A stretch of DNA of 64,000 bases from Pelagibacterium lentulum (GCF_003992625.1 NZ_RZMW01000020.1:24862-88861); one strand, 5' to 3'. Positions 1-9,246 are shown, counted from the first letter of the stretch. Program-made: numbers and translations. Notes: a model not told the origin generated them from the sequence alone.

Positions 1-558
1 TTCGATCATGAAGACATCATCGCCGGGCAAGGCACGCTGGGCCTCGAAATTCTCGAAGATGTTCCCGAACTTGATGCCATTCTCGTGCCGCTCTCGGGCG
101 GAGGCCTTATTGCCGGTGTCGCTTTGGCCGTCAAAACACTTTCGCCCAAGACGCAGGTTATCGGCATCTCAATGGAGCGTGGAGCAGCCATGATTGCCTG
201 CCTTGCCGCAGGTAAACCGGTTGTCGTGAAGGAATTGCCAACCTTGGCCGATTCCCTGGGCGGCGGAATCGGACTCGAAAATCGCCACACATTCGCAATG
301 GTCCGCGACCTTGTGGATGAAACCGTTACGGTAACGGAACGTGAGATCGCCGACGCCATTACCCATGCGTACGAGCACGAAGGCGAGGTGCTCGAAGGCG
401 CCGCCGCTGTTCCCATTGCCGCGCTGCTGGCAGGTAAAGTTGCTCCAAAAGGTCCGTCCGCATTGATCCTCAGCGGCAAAAATCTCGACATTGCAATGCA
501 CCGAGCAATCGTTTCGCGGACGCATCCGGTTTATCAGAAGGCACGTTCACATGCCTGA
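1..558 (+). CDS. eutB: Ectoine-utilisation threonine-dehydratase-like protein EutB, 3' part
   Basis: The reading frame is open from base 1, so the N-terminal half, including the PLP lysine, lies outside the window. The visible 185 residues are the C-terminal half of a fold-type II PLP enzyme of the serine/threonine dehydratase family; the glycine-rich phosphate-binding loop SGGGLIAG is near residue 38, followed by the C-terminal LSGKNLD segment typical of these dehydratases. The stop overlaps the start of the cyclodeaminase gene by 8 bases and ectoine hydrolase follows, which is the eutB-eutC-doeA order known from alphaproteobacterial ectoine operons. EutB and EutC are thought to convert hydroxyectoine-derived intermediates to the ectoine route. 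Taken alone it could be any threonine/serine dehydratase; the assignment rests on context. Confidence 0.85.
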   Translation, partial: FDHEDIIAGQGTLGLEILEDVPELDAILVPLSGGGLIAGVALAVKTLSPKTQVIGISMERGAAMIACLAAGKPVVVKELPTLADSLGGGIGLENRHTFAMVRDLVDETVTVTEREIADAITHAYEHEGEVLEGAAAVPIAALLAGKVAPKGPSALILSGKNLDIAMHRAIVSRTHPVYQKARSHA

Positions 559-1546
559 AATCAAAATCCTTTCTCAAGGTGACCTCGAACGGCTGGTTCC
601 TCTCGATCACGACGCCATTGCCTGCGTTGAGGATGCGTTTCGTGCGCTGGCGACCCAACCCGTAGTCATGCCTGCGATCCTGCGACTCGATATTGCCGAC
701 GCCAACGGCGAAGTCGACGTAAAAACCGCTTACGTTCCGGGTATCGACAGTTTTGCGATAAAGATCAGCCCCGGCTTTTTCAACAATCCCCAAATTGGCC
801 TGCCGTCCGTGAACGGACTCATGGTGTTGCTGAGTGCAAAGACCGGACTTGTGGAAGCCATGCTGCTCGACAACGGCTATCTCACCGACGTCCGTACGGC
901 AGCTGCCGGTGCCGTCGCGGCGAAGCACCTCTCAAGCGAGGATGCAAGTGCGGCTGCCATTATTGGCGCGGGCATGCAGGCGCAAATGCAGGCCGAAGCG
1001 CTGTGCCTCGTCCGCCCAATTACGGAAATTGCGCTCTGGGCACGTGACCAGGACAAGGCCCAAAAGCGCGCTGCAACCATTGAGGCAGCGACAGGCACCA
1101 CCGTCGTTGTCGCAGAATCGATCTCCGAAGCGATTAAGGGCCGGGATATTATCGTCACAACGACACCCTCCTCCAAGCCGTTGATCGAAGCAGACCTGCT
1201 GGAGCCGGGCCAACACCTGACAGCAATGGGATCGGATGCCGAGCATAAGAACGAGATCGATCCGAACCTGTTTCGCCTTGACGATCTTGTCTATGTCGCC
1301 GACCGGCTCAGTCAGACGCGCATTCTCGGCGAGTTGCACCACGCGCTGGAGAAAAGCATCGTCCCCAAGGATGCGACATACCCAGAATTGGGCGAGATCA
1401 TTGCCGGCGCCCTGCCCGGCAGAACCAGTGCCCATCAGATCACATTCGCCGACCTTACGGGCACCGGCGTTCAAGACACTGCCATCGCCACTCTTGCCCG
1501 TCAGCGGGCATATCGAGTTGGCGCAGGTACATCCTTTAAAAGCTAA
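551..1546 (+). CDS. eutC: Ornithine-cyclodeaminase-family protein EutC
   Basis: 331 residues, the normal length for the ornithine cyclodeaminase/mu-crystallin family. An N-terminal substrate part (KISPGFFNNP near residue 73) is followed by a Rossmann NAD(P) site with AAIIGAGMQAQMQ near residue 133 and GSDAEHKNEID near residue 227. The start at 551 is chosen because it begins with the MPEIKIL segment usual in EutC and overlaps eutB by 8 bases; upstream in-frame codons lie inside eutB. It is translationally coupled to eutB and followed 30 bases later by doeA. The proposed role is hydroxyectoine degradation with EutB; the exact reaction is not settled in the family. Generic ornithine cyclodeaminase is the alternative. 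Confidence 0.88.
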   Translation: MPEIKILSQGDLERLVPLDHDAIACVEDAFRALATQPVVMPAILRLDIADANGEVDVKTAYVPGIDSFAIKISPGFFNNPQIGLPSVNGLMVLLSAKTGLVEAMLLDNGYLTDVRTAAAGAVAAKHLSSEDASAAAIIGAGMQAQMQAEALCLVRPITEIALWARDQDKAQKRAATIEAATGTTVVVAESISEAIKGRDIIVTTTPSSKPLIEADLLEPGQHLTAMGSDAEHKNEIDPNLFRLDDLVYVADRLSQTRILGELHHALEKSIVPKDATYPELGEIIAGALPGRTSAHQITFADLTGTGVQDTAIATLARQRAYRVGAGTSFKS

Positions 1547-1576
1547 CGCCACGGCATTTTTGGAGCATAATGAGAG

Positions 1577-2761
1577 ATGCCAAGTACCCGCCTGCCCTTC
1601 ACGCTGCCTGAATTCCACGAGCGCCTCGATGCCACACGGCGCGCAATGCAGACAAATGGTGTTGACGTTCTTATCGTCACCAACCCCTCCAACATGCACT
1701 ATCTCACCGGCTATGATGGCTGGTCTTTCTATGTCCATCAGGCTGTTATCGTGTCGCTTACCGACGATCCCCTCTGGTGGGGTCGTCCCATGGACGCAGT
1801 CGGCGCTCAGATGACAACCTGGCTGGGCGACGATTCCATCCATTCCTATCCCGATCACTTCGTCCAGAATCCTGAAATGCACGCATACGAGCATCTTTGC
1901 GGCATTCTTGAGCAAATGGGCTGGGACAATCGCCGCATCGGCGTCGAGATGGACAATTACTACTTCACCGCTGCCTGTTATAAGACGCTGCTCGATAAAC
2001 TGCCCAACGCAACGTTGGTCGACGCAACGTCGATTGTGACCTGGCAGCGCTCGGTGAAGTCAGAAGCTGAGCTCGAATATATGCGCCGCGCCGCGCGCAT
2101 TATCGAGGCAACCCATGCTCATATTCGTGAAATCACAGAGCCGGGCATGCGCAAAAGCGATCTCGTTGCCGAAATCTATGCGGCCTCGATCCGCGGCGTT
2201 GATGGATATGGCGGCGACTATTCGGCTATCGTTCCACTAACGCCCTCTGGCAAGGATGCCGCAGCGGCACACCTGACATGGGATGATCGCCCGTTACTCA
2301 AGGGCGAAGGCACATTCTTTGAAATTGCAGGCTGTTATCGCCGTTACCATTGTCCGATTTCGCGGACCATTTATCTGGGCGAGCCGCCCAAGGAAATGCT
2401 CAAAGCGCAGGAGGCGGTGCTTGAGGGACTTGAAGCGGGTATGGCCGTTGCAGTGCCCGGTAATACATGCGGTGAAATCGCTGATGCGTTTTTTGGTACG
2501 CTAAAGAAACACGGCGTCGAAAAGGCCAGTCGCGCGGGCTATTCGGTGGGTCTGTCCTATCCGCCCGATTGGGGCGAGCATACCATGAGCATTCGCCCCG
2601 GCGATCCTTCGATCCTGCGGGCAAACATGACCTTCCACTTCATGCCCGCAATCTGGACACCCGATTGGGGGCTGGAAATCACCGAAACCTTCCGTATTCG
2701 CGAAGAAGGCGGCCCGGAATGCCTTGCCGATGTGCCGCGCGAACTCTGCATCAAACCCTAG
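1577..2761 (+). CDS. doeA: Ectoine hydrolase DoeA (EutD), M24 family
   Basis: 394 residues, close to characterised DoeA proteins. It has a creatinase-like N-terminal domain (about residues 1-160, with NPSNMHYLTGYDGWSF near residue 36) and a C-terminal M24 pita-bread domain. M24 enzymes of this group open the ectoine ring hydrolytically to N-acetyl-2,4-diaminobutyrate. The M24 metal-binding set is only partly preserved, as expected for DoeA, which differs from true metallopeptidases (HCPISRTIYLG near residue 257, EHTMSIRPGD near residue 335). A GGAG lies about 11 bases before the ATG. The position between eutC and a deacetylase supports ectoine ring opening rather than a Xaa-Pro peptidase role. 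Confidence 0.9.
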   Translation: MPSTRLPFTLPEFHERLDATRRAMQTNGVDVLIVTNPSNMHYLTGYDGWSFYVHQAVIVSLTDDPLWWGRPMDAVGAQMTTWLGDDSIHSYPDHFVQNPEMHAYEHLCGILEQMGWDNRRIGVEMDNYYFTAACYKTLLDKLPNATLVDATSIVTWQRSVKSEAELEYMRRAARIIEATHAHIREITEPGMRKSDLVAEIYAASIRGVDGYGGDYSAIVPLTPSGKDAAAAHLTWDDRPLLKGEGTFFEIAGCYRRYHCPISRTIYLGEPPKEMLKAQEAVLEGLEAGMAVAVPGNTCGEIADAFFGTLKKHGVEKASRAGYSVGLSYPPDWGEHTMSIRPGDPSILRANMTFHFMPAIWTPDWGLEITETFRIREEGGPECLADVPRELCIKP

Positions 2762-2770
2762 GAGACATTT

Positions 2771-3940
2771 ATGGCGCATAGACTGCTCGGCGATACGCTC
2801 GAGATTTTGGCTGATCTGATTGCCTTTCCCTCGGTCTCCCAGGACAGCAATCTGGAGTTGATCGCCTATATCAACCAGCGACTCGATCAGATCGGCACGC
2901 GGACTTATCTGACCCTTGATCCGACAGGGACAAAGGCTAACCTTTTTGCCACGCTTGGCCCACCGGAACTCGACGGGGGCATCATCTTGTCGGGCCATAC
3001 CGATGTGGTGCCGGTGGAAGGCCAGGACTGGTCCTCCGATCCCTATACCGCAACCATTCGCAACCGCAGGCTATACGGTCGCGGCGCATGCGACATGAAG
3101 GGGTTCCTTGCCTGCATGATGGCTTTCGCGCCTCACTATGCCGAAGCCGGGATCAGCCGTCCGCTGCATCTGGCCTTTACCTATGACGAGGAAGTTGGCT
3201 GTCACGGCGCCAAGGTGATGCTCCGCGAGTTGCAGGCGGTTGGACGCAAGCCTTCCCTTTGCATTGTGGGCGAGCCCTCAATGATGGGTATTATCGATGG
3301 GCACAAGGGGTGCTGCGAATACACAACGAACTTTACCGGCCTTGAGGGTCATGGTTCCATGCCGGACCATGGCGTAAACGCCGTGGAATATGCTGCGCGG
3401 TTCGTTGCAAAACTGCTTGAACTCGCCGATGAACTCAAAGCCAGAGGCCCCAGGAATGGACGCTTCGATCCGGCCCATTCGACCATCCAGGTTGGCAAGA
3501 TGACCGGCGGCATTGCCCGCAACATCATTGCAGGCAATGCGTCCATCGATTGGGAGTTGCGACCGGTAACAAAGGAAGATTATGCCTTCGTCCATCAGCA
3601 GCTCGATGCCTTTATCTACGACGAGCTTTTACCCAGAATGCAGGCGATCCATCCCGAAGCAGGTATCGATACAGAAATCGTCGGCGATGTTGGCGGACTT
3701 GAACCGGTTGAAAGCTCAAAGGCGGTCGAACTCGTGCGCGACCTGACAGGCAATACCGATCCGACCCAGTGCGTTTCATTCAACACCGAAGCCGGGCTTT
3801 TCCAGGATATCGGCATCGACACCGTAATCTGTGGGCCAGGCTCCATCGAACAGGCGCACAAGCCCGACGAATTCGTTGAACTTGATCAACTCAGCGCTTG
3901 CCTTGAAATGATCGAGAACCTCGAACGGCACCTCAAATGA
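2771..3940 (+). CDS. M20 deacetylase, ArgE type, probable acetyl-diaminobutyrate deacetylase
   Basis: 389 residues, full length for acetylornithine deacetylase (ArgE) of the M20 zinc family. Metal and catalytic residues are in place: H76 and D78 in SGHTDVVP, D108 in GACDMKG, the catalytic pair E140-E141 in YDEEVGCHG, E168 in VGEPS, and H363 in IEQAHKPDE. The dimerisation domain occupies about residues 180-290. It starts 9 bases after doeA behind a GGAG site, so it is the next gene of the ectoine operon. DoeA yields N-acetyl-2,4-diaminobutyrate, a one-carbon-shorter analogue of N-acetylornithine, so deacetylation to diaminobutyrate is the likely job. Known DoeB/EutE enzymes belong to the aspartoacylase family instead, so this would be a non-orthologous replacement (inference). 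A real arginine-pathway ArgE is the alternative. Confidence 0.8.
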   Translation: MAHRLLGDTLEILADLIAFPSVSQDSNLELIAYINQRLDQIGTRTYLTLDPTGTKANLFATLGPPELDGGIILSGHTDVVPVEGQDWSSDPYTATIRNRRLYGRGACDMKGFLACMMAFAPHYAEAGISRPLHLAFTYDEEVGCHGAKVMLRELQAVGRKPSLCIVGEPSMMGIIDGHKGCCEYTTNFTGLEGHGSMPDHGVNAVEYAARFVAKLLELADELKARGPRNGRFDPAHSTIQVGKMTGGIARNIIAGNASIDWELRPVTKEDYAFVHQQLDAFIYDELLPRMQAIHPEAGIDTEIVGDVGGLEPVESSKAVELVRDLTGNTDPTQCVSFNTEAGLFQDIGIDTVICGPGSIEQAHKPDEFVELDQLSACLEMIENLERHLK

Positions 3941-3944
3941 ACGA

Positions 3945-4913
3945 TCAGGCGGGATCTGCAGCCAATATGGCGTCGATCATCGCCTGATTGCCCTTGGAAA
4001 ATTCCAGCGGACAGATAAAGGCCTCACCCGTTTTGACCGAGCGGGTGAACGCCTCGACCATCAATTGATACTGATCGATTCCGTTGAAACTTTCAGACCG
4101 CGTAACGCCGTTTGCATCGCGCCATTCAACCCGCACATCGCCATAAAGATTGGCATTGAAGGGTGCCGTAACCCGAATCCATCCCTCTTGGCCGTGAAAC
4201 ACCATTTCCTGACGCGGAGCCTGCCGCATCCCGCAGTAAAATGACATAGTGAACTCGGGGAACTCAGCCCATACCCGCGCAAATGTATCGACACCGTTTT
4301 CCCACTGGATGTCCGCCCGCAGATCGGTCGGTTCCGCTCCTGTCGCGAACCGGGCCGTGATCGAAGGATAGACACCTATATCGTACAGCCCGCCGCCGCC
4401 GACCTCGGGTCGATTGCGGATATTGCTCATGTCTGTATTGCGATAGGAAAACGCGCCGTCGACATGGATGAGCTTGCCGATGGCACCCTGCGCCAGCAAT
4501 GCCTTGACCCGGTGCCATTGTGGATGGTGGAGCACCATGAAACCTTCGGCAGCAAGCAACCCGGTTTCGTCACGCGCAGCAATCAGCCTGTCGATATGGC
4601 TTGCGTGAAGCGCAATAGGCTTTTCGCAAAGGACATGCTTTCCGGCCCGCAACGCCTTTTCTGTCCACTCGACATGCAGGTGGTTAGGCAGTGGAATATA
4701 AATCGCATCGATTTCCGGGTCGGCCAGAAGCGCATCGTAGCCGTCCAACACCCGAACATGCGGATAGCGCGCAATAAACGGCTCGGTTTTCCCTTTGCTT
4801 GACGTTGCGATGGCGGCAAGTTCAGAACCTTCCGCCAACGCAAATGCCGGCGCCAACGCCGTGCGCGCAATCTTTGCCGCCCCCAGAATGCCCCAACGCA
4901 ATGCCTGTCCCAT
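3945..4913 (-). CDS. Gfo/Idh/MocA-family NAD(P)-dependent oxidoreductase
   Basis: 322 residues. The N-terminal Rossmann fold begins with WGILGAAKIART near residue 6. The family's EKPIALHASH motif, whose lysine is catalytic, lies near residue 96, and the C-terminal alpha/beta substrate domain includes GGGLYDIGVYP near residue 174. Start 4913 is chosen over an upstream ATG because a strong AAGGAGG site lies 7 bases before it. It is convergent with the ectoine operon (4-base gap). It lies downstream of the hexuronate operon in the same direction, separated by 65 bases that contain a perfect 10-base palindrome. The family oxidises sugars, inositols and sugar acids; a uronate or oligosaccharide-derived substrate is plausible from context but cannot be fixed. 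Confidence 0.85.
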   Translation of the reverse strand: MGQALRWGILGAAKIARTALAPAFALAEGSELAAIATSSKGKTEPFIARYPHVRVLDGYDALLADPEIDAIYIPLPNHLHVEWTEKALRAGKHVLCEKPIALHASHIDRLIAARDETGLLAAEGFMVLHHPQWHRVKALLAQGAIGKLIHVDGAFSYRNTDMSNIRNRPEVGGGGLYDIGVYPSITARFATGAEPTDLRADIQWENGVDTFARVWAEFPEFTMSFYCGMRQAPRQEMVFHGQEGWIRVTAPFNANLYGDVRVEWRDANGVTRSESFNGIDQYQLMVEAFTRSVKTGEAFICPLEFSKGNQAMIDAILAADPA

Positions 4914-4947
4914 GATCGTGCCTCCTTGCATCTGATCAGCCACGACC

Positions 4948-4957
4948 TAACATGTTA
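4948..4957. promoter_or_regulatory. Perfect palindrome TAACATGTTA upstream of the Gfo/Idh gene
   Basis: A 10-base perfect palindrome sits 35 bases before the Gfo/Idh start codon, in the only noncoding gap between that gene and the hexuronate operon. Its place fits an operator for a dimeric repressor, but no regulator gene is adjacent and the site is short. Confidence 0.3.
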
Positions 4958-4978
4958 ACACCTTGCAGACAAATATGT

Positions 4979-6448
4979 TTATTGCGCTTCGGCTGAAATG
5001 GCCGCAGTCATTCCCTCGCTCATTATCGTAGCCAAACGCTCGATCACGAGTGACTGCCATCCAGCATCTTCCCGCAATTGCTGCGGAACAAATCCGGGCA
5101 ACGCCATCAGGCCATCGGCAAGTGCCCGCGGGTTGTCGCCGTAAAGATTGACGATGTCGGCGATTTCCTGCTCGCGCGGATCGCGCAGAGCATATGCACT
5201 ACCATCCGATTTCCGGCCACGGGCATAAGCCATCCACGCGGCAGTCGCAAAGGCAAAGGGCGCCAGATCGTCCCCGCGCACCTGCGCAACCATCGCCGGC
5301 TCGAAAATGCGTTGCGGCAGCTTTTCCGTCCCGTCCATCGCGATTTGATAGGTCTCATGCGCGATTGTGGGATTGGCAAACCGGTCAATCAACTCATCGG
5401 CATAGGCTTGCAGATCGATACCGGGCACAGCAGGCAGCGTTTTGGCGGCGGTATCCATGTGCCGTCGCACAAGCTTTGCGAGCGCACCGTCGCCCATGAC
5501 ATCGCGAACATATTTGTGCCCGGCCAGAAAACCCGAATAGGCCAGCATGGAATGACTGCCGTTGAGCATCCCGAGCTTCATCTGTTCATATGCTGTTACG
5601 TCTTTAACGAACAGAGCGCCACCGGCTTCCCAATCAGGGCGACCGGCGCAGAAGTCGTCTTCAACGATCCATTGCGTAAAAGGCTCAGTTTCAGTTGCCC
5701 CTTTGTCCTCAAAACCCAAAGCCGCTTTTACGTCTGCGAACGTCTTTTCGGTGGAGGCGGGAGTAATCCTGTCCACCATAGTCGACGGAAACGGCACATT
5801 GTGCTCGATCCAGGCTACCAGATCCGTATCGACGCGCGATGCAAACTCGAGCACCAGGCGCTTTGTGACCTTGCCGTTATGGGAAAGATTATCGCAAGCC
5901 AGAACTGTGAAGGGCGCAACACCGCTCTTGCGCCGGGAATCGAGCGCGCCAACGATAAGCCCTATGGCACTCGTCGCTTCGTTCAAGTCTCTGCCAATAT
6001 CGGCCTTAATGGCTGGATGCGACCGGTCGAGTCCGCCCGTTTCGCGATCAAGGCCATATCCCTTTTCGGTAATCGTCAGCGAGACGATCTTTGTTTCCGG
6101 CGCCTTGAGCACTGCACGGAGTTCTTCGTCCTCATCGGGCGCAAACAGGACGCCGGCGATCGAACCGATGATGCGAAACTCAGGGTCCCCCTCACCACGT
6201 ATGACAAGCGTATAGAGACCGTTCTGCGGGTTAAGCTGATCGGCTACGATGCGCGACCGCAGGCTGACACCCATGATCCGCCAGTCGCCACCGCCTTTTG
6301 CCAAAGCGTCATCGGTATAGACTGCTTGATGTGCGCGATGAAAAGCGCCTAGCCCCAAATGAACGATGCCTACGCCATGCGCAGCAGGATCGTATCCTGG
6401 CCGACCAACAGTCTGGTTCAAGCCATCCAGCGAGCTCAATCTGGTCAT
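4979..6448 (-). CDS. uxuB: Fructuronate reductase, mannitol dehydrogenase family
   Basis: 489 residues, the usual length for UxuB/mannitol dehydrogenase-type polyol dehydrogenases. The N-terminal NAD-binding segment is GVGIVHLGLGAFHRAH (about residues 25-40). The C-terminal catalytic region has the family signature K-x4-N-x2-H in KLGMLNGSHSML near residue 295. The enzyme would reduce D-fructuronate to D-mannonate in the cytoplasm. The gene overlaps uxaC by 4 bases and is third in the uxuA-uxaC-uxuB operon. No separate tagaturonate reductase is visible although a UxaA-type gene lies nearby, so it may serve both uronate branches (inference). Other polyol substrates remain possible. Confidence 0.87.
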   Translation of the reverse strand: MTRLSSLDGLNQTVGRPGYDPAAHGVGIVHLGLGAFHRAHQAVYTDDALAKGGGDWRIMGVSLRSRIVADQLNPQNGLYTLVIRGEGDPEFRIIGSIAGVLFAPDEDEELRAVLKAPETKIVSLTITEKGYGLDRETGGLDRSHPAIKADIGRDLNEATSAIGLIVGALDSRRKSGVAPFTVLACDNLSHNGKVTKRLVLEFASRVDTDLVAWIEHNVPFPSTMVDRITPASTEKTFADVKAALGFEDKGATETEPFTQWIVEDDFCAGRPDWEAGGALFVKDVTAYEQMKLGMLNGSHSMLAYSGFLAGHKYVRDVMGDGALAKLVRRHMDTAAKTLPAVPGIDLQAYADELIDRFANPTIAHETYQIAMDGTEKLPQRIFEPAMVAQVRGDDLAPFAFATAAWMAYARGRKSDGSAYALRDPREQEIADIVNLYGDNPRALADGLMALPGFVPQQLREDAGWQSLVIERLATIMSEGMTAAISAEAQ

Positions 6449-7860
6449 TGCAAACGGTACGCCCTTTTTGCGCTGTCGTAGGCGAGAAACTTCGCCAGTA
6501 CCAATGCGTCCGCTTTCGCCAAACGCATTTCCGCCACCATATTGGCGAGAAATCTGGCAACCTCACGCCGCCAGACATCGTGACGTGCGGGGATCGACAG
6601 CAATGCACGCGTATCGTCGTTAAACCCGGCAAGGTTATAAAAGCCTGCCGTTTCGTGCATTGCATCGAGATAGCGCCGAATGCCGTTCGGGCTGTCGTGG
6701 AACCACCAGGGCGGGCCAATCAGAACCGACGACCAATAACCGGCGATCGGCGCAAGCTCACGCGCGTAACAGGTTTCGTCGAGCGTGAAGAGGATCAATC
6801 GAAAATTCTCCGCATTCCCATAGCGCCCCAAAAGAGCTTTCAGCCCGCCGACATAATCGGTACGCCCAGGAATATCGGCACCCAGATTTGCCCCCCTCTT
6901 TGCCATGAGATGCGGATCGAGATTGCGGCGCGACCCGGCATGAATCTGCATCACCATGCCATCGTCGGCAGATAACGCCGCCATTTCAGTCATCATTTGT
7001 GCACGGAATTGCTCGGCGTCTTCGGGCGCGAACTTGCCCTTCAGCACCCGGTCGAGCAGAGCTTGTTTTTCATGTTCCGCAAGATCGGCGGTCGCGGCGC
7101 CCGGCACACCGTGGTCGGTCGCAGTGGCGCCATAGTCGCGGAAATAGGCTCGGCGAACGCCATGGGCCTTGATCAAGCCAGACCAGCTTGTTGTGTCTTC
7201 GCCCGTCACTTCGCCAAAGCGGGCGATGTTGTCGACAAAGTCCACCGCCTCGGGATCTGTCACATCATCTGGCCGATAGGTCGTGATTACGCGCCCAATC
7301 AGCCCATCATTCTTGAGCGCTTTGTGGTGTTCAAGAGGATCAAGTGCAAATTCGGTCGTTGCGATTGCCTCTACATTGGCGCTGTCGAGCACCGCACGCG
7401 GCAGCAATTCGGGTTCTTTAAGCTTGCTGTCAATCGTATCGTAAACCGCATCGGCGTTATCTGCCGAGAGCGGCTCATCAAGACCGAAATAAAGATTCAG
7501 CGAATGCTCGACCCATAGCCGTGACGGCGTTCCCGCAAAAAGGTGCCAGTTTTCACACAGCAAACGCCATGCGCTCCTCCCATCGGCAACGCGACCGCCA
7601 TCCTTGCGCGGCACGCCAAGCCGGTCATATGAAATGCCCTGACTATTGAGGAGCCGCAGCACATAGTGGTCCGGTGCCAGAAACAGCGATGACGGATCGG
7701 AAAACGGCTCATTCTTTGCAAACCACGCCGGATCGGTATGACCATGCGGGCTAACGATCGGCAATTCCGAGATCGACTCATATAGCTCCCAGGCAATGTC
7801 TCTGGCAGCGGATTCGGTGGGAAGCAGCCTGTAGGGATGCAGAAAACTCGCATCACTCAT
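6445..7860 (-). CDS. uxaC: Uronate isomerase UxaC
   Basis: 471 residues, as in known UxaC. It belongs to the amidohydrolase superfamily. The N-terminal metal-binding segment ELPIVSPHGHTDP (residues 33-45) and the conserved LFLAPDHYVLRLL segment identify the family, and HAGSRRNLDPHL near residue 308 is typical of the barrel core. It converts glucuronate to fructuronate and galacturonate to tagaturonate. The start overlaps the uxuA stop by 4 bases, indicating translational coupling. It is the central step shared by glucuronate and galacturonate degradation. Confidence 0.96.
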   Translation of the reverse strand: MSDASFLHPYRLLPTESAARDIAWELYESISELPIVSPHGHTDPAWFAKNEPFSDPSSLFLAPDHYVLRLLNSQGISYDRLGVPRKDGGRVADGRSAWRLLCENWHLFAGTPSRLWVEHSLNLYFGLDEPLSADNADAVYDTIDSKLKEPELLPRAVLDSANVEAIATTEFALDPLEHHKALKNDGLIGRVITTYRPDDVTDPEAVDFVDNIARFGEVTGEDTTSWSGLIKAHGVRRAYFRDYGATATDHGVPGAATADLAEHEKQALLDRVLKGKFAPEDAEQFRAQMMTEMAALSADDGMVMQIHAGSRRNLDPHLMAKRGANLGADIPGRTDYVGGLKALLGRYGNAENFRLILFTLDETCYARELAPIAGYWSSVLIGPPWWFHDSPNGIRRYLDAMHETAGFYNLAGFNDDTRALLSIPARHDVWRREVARFLANMVAEMRLAKADALVLAKFLAYDSAKRAYRLQ

Positions 7861-9074
7861 TGCACGATGCCCCAGGTCTTGTGTTCAAGCGCGCGCATCA
7901 CGCCGCGCAGTTCGGCAAGGCCCTTCAGACGCCCGATGGTGGGATAGCCAGGCTGCGCTTTACGCCCGAGATCGTCGAGGATGTCCTGCCCGTGATCGGG
8001 CCGCATAGGGATCTGGTGATCCGCTCGCCCTTCTCGTTTACGCCGCGCTTCCTCCCTCACGATCGCTGCGATCAGTGCCACCATGTCCGTATCTCCTCCA
8101 AGATGCTCGGCTTCATAAAACGAGCCAGAAATGGCGTCACTATCGCGCGAAACATTGCGCAAATGCAAAAAATGCACCTTCGATCCCAGTCGCTCCATAA
8201 TACCGGGAAGGTCGTTGTCTGGCCGCGCACCGAGCGAGCCCGAACACAACGTCATCCCGTTAGCCGGGCTGTCGACCCCGTCGAGAATGGCCGTGTAGTC
8301 AGCCTCTGTGGACATAATGCGCGGCAAACCAAGCAATGAAAAGGGCGGATCATCGGGATGGCAGCACATGCGCAAACCGAGTTTTTCCGCCGTTGGCACA
8401 ACCTGTTCCAGAAAGTCTATAAAGTTCTGTCGCAGCTTTTCCGCCGAGATTTGCCCATATTGTGCGAGGTGCTCGCGCACGCCGTCCAGCGTAAGCGTTT
8501 CGGTCGAGCCGGGAAGCCCTGCCGTAACATTACGCGCAAGCGCAATCTTTGCGTCCTCATCCATGGCGTCGAACCGCCGCCCGGCTTCCACCACCACTTC
8601 ATTGGAAAAATCGGCTGTGGCGCCCGGACGCTGAAGGATATGGATGTCAAACGCGGCGAAATCGTTGATGTCAAAGCGCATGCAGGTGCCGCCATGTGCG
8701 ACCCGCCAGTTCAGATCGGTACGCGTCCAATCCAGAACCGGCATGAAATTGTAGCAAACGACCTCAATGCCAGCCGCGGCAAGGTTCTCAAGGCTCGTCC
8801 TGTAATTGGCGACATGCTCCTTCCAGTCCCCCTTTTGCTTCTTGATATCCTCGGAAACCGGAAGGCTTTCGACAACCTCCCATTCAAGCCCTGACGGCGC
8901 GCCGGTCGAAGTCTTGCGAACCTCCTCCTGCCGTTTGGCGATCTCTTGGGCCGACCAAACAACGCCGTTGGGCACATGGTGGAGAGCGGTGACGACTCCT
9001 TCCACACCGGCCTGAACGACATCCTCGATCTTGGCAACATCATTGGGCCCAAACCAGCGCCAGGTCTGCCGCAT
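7857..9074 (-). CDS. uxuA: Mannonate dehydratase UxuA
   Basis: 405 residues when started at 9074 (family about 395). This ATG has a GGAAGAGG site upstream and gives the conserved beginning MRQTWRWFGPNDV; an upstream in-frame ATG would add 53 residues without family resemblance. The TIM-barrel features include CYNFMPVLDWTRTDL near residue 108, CCHPDDPPFSLLGLPRI near residue 243 and a C-terminal DHGQDI near residue 358. It removes water from D-mannonate to give 2-keto-3-deoxygluconate. It is the first gene of the uxuA-uxaC-uxuB operon and its promoter lies in the gap shared with the divergent exopolysaccharide gene. No uxuR-type regulator is adjacent. Confidence 0.96.
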   Translation of the reverse strand: MRQTWRWFGPNDVAKIEDVVQAGVEGVVTALHHVPNGVVWSAQEIAKRQEEVRKTSTGAPSGLEWEVVESLPVSEDIKKQKGDWKEHVANYRTSLENLAAAGIEVVCYNFMPVLDWTRTDLNWRVAHGGTCMRFDINDFAAFDIHILQRPGATADFSNEVVVEAGRRFDAMDEDAKIALARNVTAGLPGSTETLTLDGVREHLAQYGQISAEKLRQNFIDFLEQVVPTAEKLGLRMCCHPDDPPFSLLGLPRIMSTEADYTAILDGVDSPANGMTLCSGSLGARPDNDLPGIMERLGSKVHFLHLRNVSRDSDAISGSFYEAEHLGGDTDMVALIAAIVREEARRKREGRADHQIPMRPDHGQDILDDLGRKAQPGYPTIGRLKGLAELRGVMRALEHKTWGIVQ

Positions 9075-9246
9075 CCTTATACCTCTTCCACCTTCAATGT
9101 TCTTGTCCCGCCAATCGACGGGCGAATCTTTATCGTAAAATATTAGAATGCCACACACGCGCAGTTTTGCGATGTCAAATCCATGATTGAGCCCTCCACT
9201 CAACCGACGCCACGCCGACCTCCAATTGTTCATCCGGCATAGCAGA

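Noticed and set aside
932..1915. Long minus-strand frame opposite eutC and doeA
   Set aside because: Antisense shadow; eutC and doeA on the plus strand have clear motifs across the same bases.
5078..6352. Long open frame (424 residues) on the plus strand
   Set aside because: It is the antisense shadow of the fructuronate reductase gene, which has full family motifs and operon coupling.
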